A DNA stretch of 64,000 bases from Shewanella zhangzhouensis (GTDB lineage: Bacteria > Pseudomonadota > Gammaproteobacteria > Enterobacterales > Shewanellaceae). A program made the translations under genes and the position numbers. Shown here one piece after another: positions 59,239 to 64,000 of this stretch (position 1 is its first letter; every line of letters starts with the position of its first letter). The stretch lies in assembly GCF_019457615.1 (NCBI RefSeq), contig NZ_CP080414.1, forward strand, positions 3,160,501 to 3,224,500. The letters run 5' to 3'. Under the pieces are notes generated by a model. The model did no database searches, was not told the origin of the DNA, and was given only the letters and a program-made list of their open reading frames with translations.

Positions 59239-60432
59239 TCAGCCCTGCTGGCGATACCATTCACCCAATATCAGGCTGGCCGCCACACTCACGTTCAGCG
59301 ACTCCACCAAACCGGTACCCGGAATTTGCACGCCAATATCGGCGCGGCTCGCCACCGCCTTGGACACACCGTCCATCTCTTCGCCAAACACCACAACCAC
59401 CTTAGCGGGCAGCTTACTGCGATAGAGAGACTCACCACCATGGCTGGAAGTAGTGATGATGCTGTAACCGGCATCACGGCACAACTGCAGCGCATCGGTC
59501 AGCCTGTCACAGAGAATGCCCTCCACATGTTCCATGCCCCCTTCCGCGGTGCGGGCGGCAGCACCGGACTGAAGTAATCCGGCTTCGGTCATCACTATGC
59601 CTGCCACGCCGAAATGGGCACAACTGCGCATAATGGCGCCCAGGTTGTGGGGATTACCCACGCCGTCGAGGGCAAGTAAACAATCCCGGGATTTAGCAGT
59701 GTTGGCAGCCAAATAGGCCGCCATGTCCTGTACCGGTTTACGACGCACTACCATCACAACACCGCCGTGATGCTGACTGCCGGCAATTTTCTCCAGCTCA
59801 TCGGCGTCAACCACATGGTATGCCTTGCGGTTTCTGGCGAGGTATTTCATCACATCGGCAAACTTGGGCGCAGTCTCCTCATCCAGATACAGCTTAATCA
59901 CCTCATCGCTGCGCAGCTTGAAGGTTTCTCGGCAGGCATTAATGCCGTAGAGGCGGGTCTCGTTCAGGCGCTGATCCTTGCCATCGAAACCTGCCTGGGC
60001 GCCGGACGCTCTGTGCGCTGGCTCTCGGCGAGGAGCTTCTCGGCGCGTAGCTTCTCCGCGCATATCTTCTCTGTGTTGATAAGAGTCGCGTCGTTCGGTC
60101 CGGCCTGAACCTGGGTTGCGGTCAAAACGTCCCTTACCCGAGCTTCGGTCAGCGCCTTTTCTCTCGCGCCCTTCCTTGCCCTGAGCTTGCTCCACTGCGC
60201 TCCCCTTGTCGCCTTGAGTGCGCTCCTGTTGATTGCGGCCTTGATAGCGCTCGGCTCTGGCGGGTCGCATATCATCCTGCGCGTCGCTGCGCTTGCGCCC
60301 TGATGACGGCTTGCCGTGGGATTGCTTCTGCCAGGGAGAAGATGCGTTGGCCGATGGGGATTGACGCCTGGAAACGCGCTGTTGGGATTTGGGATTGTTC
60401 ACGCTGTGCTCACTGTTAAACTCACGGCCCAC
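59239..60432 (-). CDS. yfiF: TrmH/SpoU-family RNA 2'-O-methyltransferase YfiF
   Basis: The 397-residue protein (or 387 if GTG at 60402 is used) resembles E. coli YfiF. Residues 1-150 are a low-complexity, strongly charged region rich in Arg, Gly, Gln and Glu that is probably disordered and may bind RNA. A SpoU substrate-binding domain (LYGINACRETF at about 162) and the knotted SPOUT methyltransferase domain follow, with LDGVGNPHNLGAIMRSCAHFG, VFGEEMDGVSK and IPGTGLVESLNVSVAASLIL. The modified RNA is unknown. Both possible starts are GTG. Confidence 0.88.
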   Translation of the reverse strand: MGREFNSEHSVNNPKSQQRVSRRQSPSANASSPWQKQSHGKPSSGRKRSDAQDDMRPARAERYQGRNQQERTQGDKGSAVEQAQGKEGRERKGADRSSGKGRFDRNPGSGRTERRDSYQHREDMRGEATRREAPRREPAHRASGAQAGFDGKDQRLNETRLYGINACRETFKLRSDEVIKLYLDEETAPKFADVMKYLARNRKAYHVVDADELEKIAGSQHHGGVVMVVRRKPVQDMAAYLAANTAKSRDCLLALDGVGNPHNLGAIMRSCAHFGVAGIVMTEAGLLQSGAAARTAEGGMEHVEGILCDRLTDALQLCRDAGYSIITTSSHGGESLYRSKLPAKVVVVFGEEMDGVSKAVASRADIGVQIPGTGLVESLNVSVAASLILGEWYRQQG

Positions 60433-60511
60433 TGGCCACGAAACAGCGCTATTTTAGATGCCCAGGCGCTGACTCACAACCACAGGCGCATCAAGAAAGT
60501 TTTATTCATCG

Positions 60512-61579
60512 CTAAAGGCTTAACGCCAACTGGGCGCTGCTCTCCTGTTCTGACTCACTCTGACACACGAGGCCCGCGGCAATTCCCACCAGGCGAATGC
60601 CCCTGCCCTCGGCACGCACAAAGGCCTGACTGAGCAGCGATTCGAATAATCTCACCGAGGGTTCTTCGGCGCGGCTTTCTATGGTCGTCTGACGAAAATC
60701 ATCAAACTTGAGCTTTACCACCAGCTTGTGAATACGTCGCCCCGAAGCACTGCGGCCAAGACGACGATTAAGCTCCGGAATGAGTGATGAAAGCACATCC
60801 AGGCATGCCTCACGGGTGTGCAAGTCTTTGGGCAGTGTGGTCTCTACCCCCACGGACTTCCGCTCGCGATGGGAGACGATGGCCCGCTCATCCCGGCCAT
60901 GTGCCCTTTCGTACAAAACGGCACCGAATTTACCAAAGTGCTCTGTCAGCAGCGTCAGCGGCACCTGCTGTACATCGGCGCAGGTTTTAAGTCCCAGCAC
61001 ATTGAGCTTTTCTTCGGTGACCTTGCCGACACCGGGGATCTTACCCAGGGGTAAGGCTCTGACGAATTGTATCAGGGTATCGGGCGACACCACATACTGG
61101 CCATTGGGCTTATTGAGATCCGAAGCAACCTTGGCAACAAACTTGATAGGACTCACGCCCGCCGAGGCCGTCAGGCCGGTTTCTTTGAATATGTCACTGC
61201 GAATCGCCTCGGCAATACGGGTGGCCGAGCCCTGATACAAGCTGCAGTCACTCACATCCAGATAAGCTTCATCCAGCGACAGAGGTTCAATCAGGGACGT
61301 ATAACGACTGAAGATTTCGCGTATTTGTTGCGAAACAGCCTTGTATACCTCCATCCGGCCGGGAACCAGGAGCAGGTTGGGGCACAGTTTAAGGGCATAG
61401 GCCGAAGCCATGGCAGAGCGCACACCAAAGGCGCGGGCTTCATAGTTACAGGTGCTGATGACACCTCGCCGGTCGCTGCTGCCGCCTACCGCCAGTGGTT
61501 TGCCGCGGTACTGTGGAAAATCGCGCATCTCGACGGCTGCAAAGTAGCAGTCCATATCGATATGAATGATTTTTCGCAT
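60512..61579 (-). CDS. dinB: DNA polymerase IV (DinB)
   Basis: The 355-residue Y-family polymerase performs translesion synthesis under the SOS response. The catalytic acidic residues lie in [13 protein letters not shown] and [12 protein letters not shown]. The helix-hairpin-helix region contains GIPGVG-like [13 protein letters not shown], and the C-terminal little-finger domain ends without the canonical beta-clamp pentapeptide being obvious. A perfect-arm LexA box lies 17 bases upstream of the start. It is a single-gene unit behind the chemoreceptor terminator. Confidence 0.95.
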   Translation of the reverse strand: MRKIIHIDMDCYFAAVEMRDFPQYRGKPLAVGGSSDRRGVISTCNYEARAFGVRSAMASAYALKLCPNLLLVPGRMEVYKAVSQQIREIFSRYTSLIEPLSLDEAYLDVSDCSLYQGSATRIAEAIRSDIFKETGLTASAGVSPIKFVAKVASDLNKPNGQYVVSPDTLIQFVRALPLGKIPGVGKVTEEKLNVLGLKTCADVQQVPLTLLTEHFGKFGAVLYERAHGRDERAIVSHRERKSVGVETTLPKDLHTREACLDVLSSLIPELNRRLGRSASGRRIHKLVVKLKFDDFRQTTIESRAEEPSVRLFESLLSQAFVRAEGRGIRLVGIAAGLVCQSESEQESSAQLALSL

Positions 61580-61595
61580 GGGTAAGCCCTGATAT

Positions 61596-61615
61596 TACTG
61601 TATATAAAAACAGTA
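61596..61615. promoter_or_regulatory. LexA (SOS) box upstream of dinB
   Basis: TACTGTATATAAAAACAGTA has the invariant TACTG and CAGTA arms with ten intervening bases, as in the LexA consensus. It lies just before the dinB start. Confidence 0.92.
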
Positions 61616-61632
61616 TCAGAATTACAGGCAAT

Positions 61633-61657
61633 AAAAAAGCGCCCTGAGGCGCTTTTT
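61633..61657 (-). terminator. Terminator of the dCache chemoreceptor gene
   Basis: AAAAAGCGCC / GGCGCTTTTT hairpin with a CTGA loop. It separates the chemoreceptor from dinB. Confidence 0.82.
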
Positions 61658-61664
61658 ACCCGGC

Positions 61665-63662
61665 TTACACCCGGAACTGCGAGATATTGCCGGACAGTGC
61701 GTGGGTGAGCTGCTCAAATGCCTTGAGGCTGCCCGCCAATTCCTGACTGGCAGAATGGGAGTCATCGGACAGTCCGCGCACATTTTCCACGTTCTGCGCC
61801 ACCTCATCGGCCACCACCGCCTGCTGGCCGATGGCCACGGTAATTTCAGTGGTTTGCTGCAATATGGCGCCAATGGCATCGGTGATCTTGCCAAGTGAAT
61901 CCTGCACCTGACTGGTAAGCAATTGCCCACGCTTGGCGTCGTTCACGCCTGCCTCCATCACGGATTCAGCCTCCATGGCACTTTGTTGCAAGCGCTGGAT
62001 GATGCCCTGAATGTTGGCGGTAGAATCCTGAGTACGGGACGCCAGGGTGCGCACCTCATCGGCCACCACGGCAAAACCCCGTCCCTGCTCTCCGGCCCTG
62101 GCGGCTTCAATGGCGGCGTTAAGCGCCAGCAGGTTGGTTTGCTCGGCAATGTTACGGATAACGCTGAGTACTTCACCAATTTTTTCTGAGCTGCCCCTGA
62201 GATCTTTTATCACTGCCGCGGCTTCTATCACCCTGGATGAGAGGGTTTCTATGCCGGTGGTAGCCTCAGCGACTATTTGTTTGCCGTCATCGGCCTGTGT
62301 CTGGGCAGTTTCGGCAAAGTCAGCCGTCCGCTGCGCACTGGCAGCCATTTCCTGACTGGTGTGAGCCATTTCGATAGCGGCGGCCGCTACCGAGTCGATT
62401 TGTGCCTTTTGCCTGGAAACGGCGCCAACAGCCACATCACAAATTTTACGGGCTTCGACAATGCCGTCATCCACGTCACGGGTCAGGTCGCGGGTCTGGC
62501 GCAGCATTTGTTGTACCTTGGCCGCAAACCGATTGAAGGCATCGGCCATGAGTCCCAGCTCGTCTTCCCGCTGAATGTCGATACGGCGGGACAAATCACC
62601 CTCACCACTGGCCATGTTGTCCATGGCACCGAGCAGCGACTTGAGCTGCCTGCGAAGCGGGAGTAGCAACAGCCAAACGGTCACGCCCACCAGGAGGATG
62701 ATACCCAGGGACATCAGGCAGGCATTCCAGAATGCATCGCGCACCGGCGCCTCAATCACCTCGTGGGGAAGCATAAAGGCCAGGTGCCATTTTTGTTTGG
62801 GGTAGTCCCCCGCCACTTCAACGAAGGCCACGCGTTGGGGATTCCCCTGATAGACCACATCGGTAAATCCACTTGATTGACGCTGCATCAGCTGGCCAAG
62901 GGCAGTGAAACCTTCGCTGCCATTATTGTCGACCTTTTGAATGGCTGAGCCAGGAGGAAAGCTCTCGTTAAATCCGGGGAAGTACACCAGCTTGCCATCG
63001 CCAGTCATCAGAAACGCCTGGCCAGAACCCTGATATTTAATGGGTGCCAGCAGCGACTTGCCAATGGTATCGATAAGAATGTCCATGCCGCCAATACCCA
63101 ACAACTGGCCGTTGGCACCATAAACCGGCGTTTTTACCGTTGCCGAGATAGAGCCATCATTGGCATCGACAGCCGGGTCGCCCACAAACAGACCGCCCTT
63201 GTCCAGAGCTTCCTGCCACCAGGGACGCTTGTTGGTGTAGTAATTGGGGTCGCCATCGTAACGGCCATTGAGGTCGAAATATTCAAAGGTATTGGCAGAG
63301 CCAAAGAATACCGACTTGATATCGGCATCCTTGTCGGAAAAATATCTGAAGTACTGCACTATGCGCTGATATTGGGCATCGCTGGCAAGATTGCTGCCCC
63401 TGGCCTTGTAATGGGTAAACCAATCCACCAGGCCGGGCTCGGCAAACACCGCATGGATGATCTGGCCCTTGGCAACGAAGTAGCCACGAATGTCGCGGCT
63501 TTTTTGCTCCATCAGCGCATTGATGTCGCCATCAATGGTGGCGCGGGTGGATTGGCTGGCATCACGCACCAAAAAGGTTGCGACCAGCGCCAGCAATATC
63601 GCCAGAGCGCCAACCAGCGTCAGTACAAGCTGTAGGCTCAAAGAACGTTTGATATGTCCCAT
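61665..63662 (-). CDS. Methyl-accepting chemotaxis protein with dCache-type sensor
   Basis: The 665-residue chemoreceptor has a first helix (about 10-32), a large periplasmic domain (about 35-310), a second helix (about 313-335), a HAMP domain (about 336-390) and a cytoplasmic signalling coiled coil. The hairpin tip [20 protein letters not shown] lies near residue 510. The sensor has dCache-like features (a PWWQEAL motif and tandem strand patterns), which often bind amino acids, but the ligand is not predictable. No CheR-binding tail is present. It is the second chemoreceptor in this window. Confidence 0.9.
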   Translation of the reverse strand: MGHIKRSLSLQLVLTLVGALAILLALVATFLVRDASQSTRATIDGDINALMEQKSRDIRGYFVAKGQIIHAVFAEPGLVDWFTHYKARGSNLASDAQYQRIVQYFRYFSDKDADIKSVFFGSANTFEYFDLNGRYDGDPNYYTNKRPWWQEALDKGGLFVGDPAVDANDGSISATVKTPVYGANGQLLGIGGMDILIDTIGKSLLAPIKYQGSGQAFLMTGDGKLVYFPGFNESFPPGSAIQKVDNNGSEGFTALGQLMQRQSSGFTDVVYQGNPQRVAFVEVAGDYPKQKWHLAFMLPHEVIEAPVRDAFWNACLMSLGIILLVGVTVWLLLLPLRRQLKSLLGAMDNMASGEGDLSRRIDIQREDELGLMADAFNRFAAKVQQMLRQTRDLTRDVDDGIVEARKICDVAVGAVSRQKAQIDSVAAAAIEMAHTSQEMAASAQRTADFAETAQTQADDGKQIVAEATTGIETLSSRVIEAAAVIKDLRGSSEKIGEVLSVIRNIAEQTNLLALNAAIEAARAGEQGRGFAVVADEVRTLASRTQDSTANIQGIIQRLQQSAMEAESVMEAGVNDAKRGQLLTSQVQDSLGKITDAIGAILQQTTEITVAIGQQAVVADEVAQNVENVRGLSDDSHSASQELAGSLKAFEQLTHALSGNISQFRV

Positions 63663-63794
63663 CGGATTACCCTTTCGCAGTTATTGTTGTTGGGCGAAAT
63701 AAGCCCACCAATCTAGCAACAATAGCCGCAGGATAACAGTGAAATCACAGTAAATTTAGGCAAATAGCTCCGTACAGCTGGGCGTCTTTAACAT

Positions 63795-63824
63795 AAAAAC
63801 GCCGGCGTACTTGCCGGCGTTTTC
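63795..63824 (-). terminator. Terminator of the bacterioferritin gene
   Basis: AAAACGCCGGC / GCCGGCGTTTTT hairpin, just beyond the stop at 63858 when read leftward. Confidence 0.8.
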
Positions 63825-63857
63825 CATGGAGGTGAAGCAGAAAGTAAACAAATAGCT

Positions 63858-64000
63858 TCAGGACATTTTGGACTGGAGGTAATTGGGCAAACCAACGCGG
63901 TCTATCAAACCCAGTTGTTTTTCCAGCCAGTACAGGTGGTCATCTTCGGTTTCTTCCAACAGCTGCTGCAGCAGCTCACGGGTGACATAATCCCCCTTGG
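63858..64000 (-). CDS. bfr: C-terminal part of bacterioferritin, cut by the window edge
   Basis: About 47 codons are visible. They encode the end of a ferritin-like helix bundle: [21 protein letters not shown], in parts, with the EEDHLYW-type motif that carries ferroxidase ligands, then [19 protein letters not shown]. This pattern matches bacterioferritin, the heme-containing iron store. The start lies outside the window. The Fur-like box at the other edge is unrelated to this gene. Confidence 0.75.
   Translation of the reverse strand, partial: KGDYVTRELLQQLLEETEDDHLYWLEKQLGLIDRVGLPNYLQSKMS

Overview
The window looks like an ordinary chromosomal segment of a gammaproteobacterium, most likely a Shewanella of fairly high GC content. 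The evidence is the proteins (PilT/PilU, YggS-YggT-YggU, FklB, DnaK/DnaJ, ProB/ProA, CarA/CarB), the many membrane chemoreceptors, a second SecD/SecF pair, an iron-sulfur photolyase-like protein, and a gene order that tracks the Escherichia coli yqgE-yqgF-yggR-yggS-yggT-yggU-rdgB-hemW ... yggN ... yggL-trmB-mutY-yggX block with local insertions. I see no rRNA, tRNA, CRISPR array, prophage or insertion sequence. The genus is inferred from memory of gene families and order, not from a search.

Layout. 1-2050: the start of an exported protein (left edge), a four-helix membrane protein whose promoter carries a Fur-like box, then yciH, yqgE and ruvX. 2060-9900: a periplasmic glutathione peroxidase-like protein, pilU and pilT, then divergently yggS, proC, yggT, yggU, a DUF4426 protein, rdgB and hemW. 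10000-18500: an exported DUF885 metallopeptidase-like protein, a LysR regulator, a DUF2884 (YggN) protein, then glsB, yggL and trmB leftward and mutY, yggX rightward. 18500-29700: an accessory stretch with small exported proteins, a cytochrome b561-type protein beside a membrane-anchored LuxR-type regulator, a photolyase/SDR operon, a secD2-secF2 cluster with two unrecognised genes, and a chemoreceptor.

30000-42300: housekeeping operons read leftward: carA-carB, dapB, fklB, an M48 lipoprotein protease, a GlxA-type regulator (with a divergent GST), and dnaK-dnaJ behind a clear sigma-32 promoter. 42300-51150: an EamA transporter, a GVGEV-repeat exported protein, a small membrane protein, proB-proA, a purine permease with a PurR-like box, a short structured transcription unit encoding a 34-residue peptide, and an M17 aminopeptidase. 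51150-64000: pepD, a LysR regulator divergent from an agmatine deiminase-amidase pair, a small lipoprotein, a HerA-like ATPase, a membrane protein, yfiF, dinB with an SOS box, a dCache chemoreceptor and the end of a bacterioferritin gene.

Most of the window is core metabolism and maintenance. The least explained part is the 48.7-49.25 kb interval. There, a good promoter, a leader with two identical 15-base repeats, a 34-codon reading frame with a strong ribosome site, several hairpins and a strong terminator make a compact, structured RNA of about 490 nt that I cannot assign to any known family. Other points worth attention are the amidase that may stand in for AguB beside agmatine deiminase, the Fur-like promoter at the left edge, and the second SecDF cluster.
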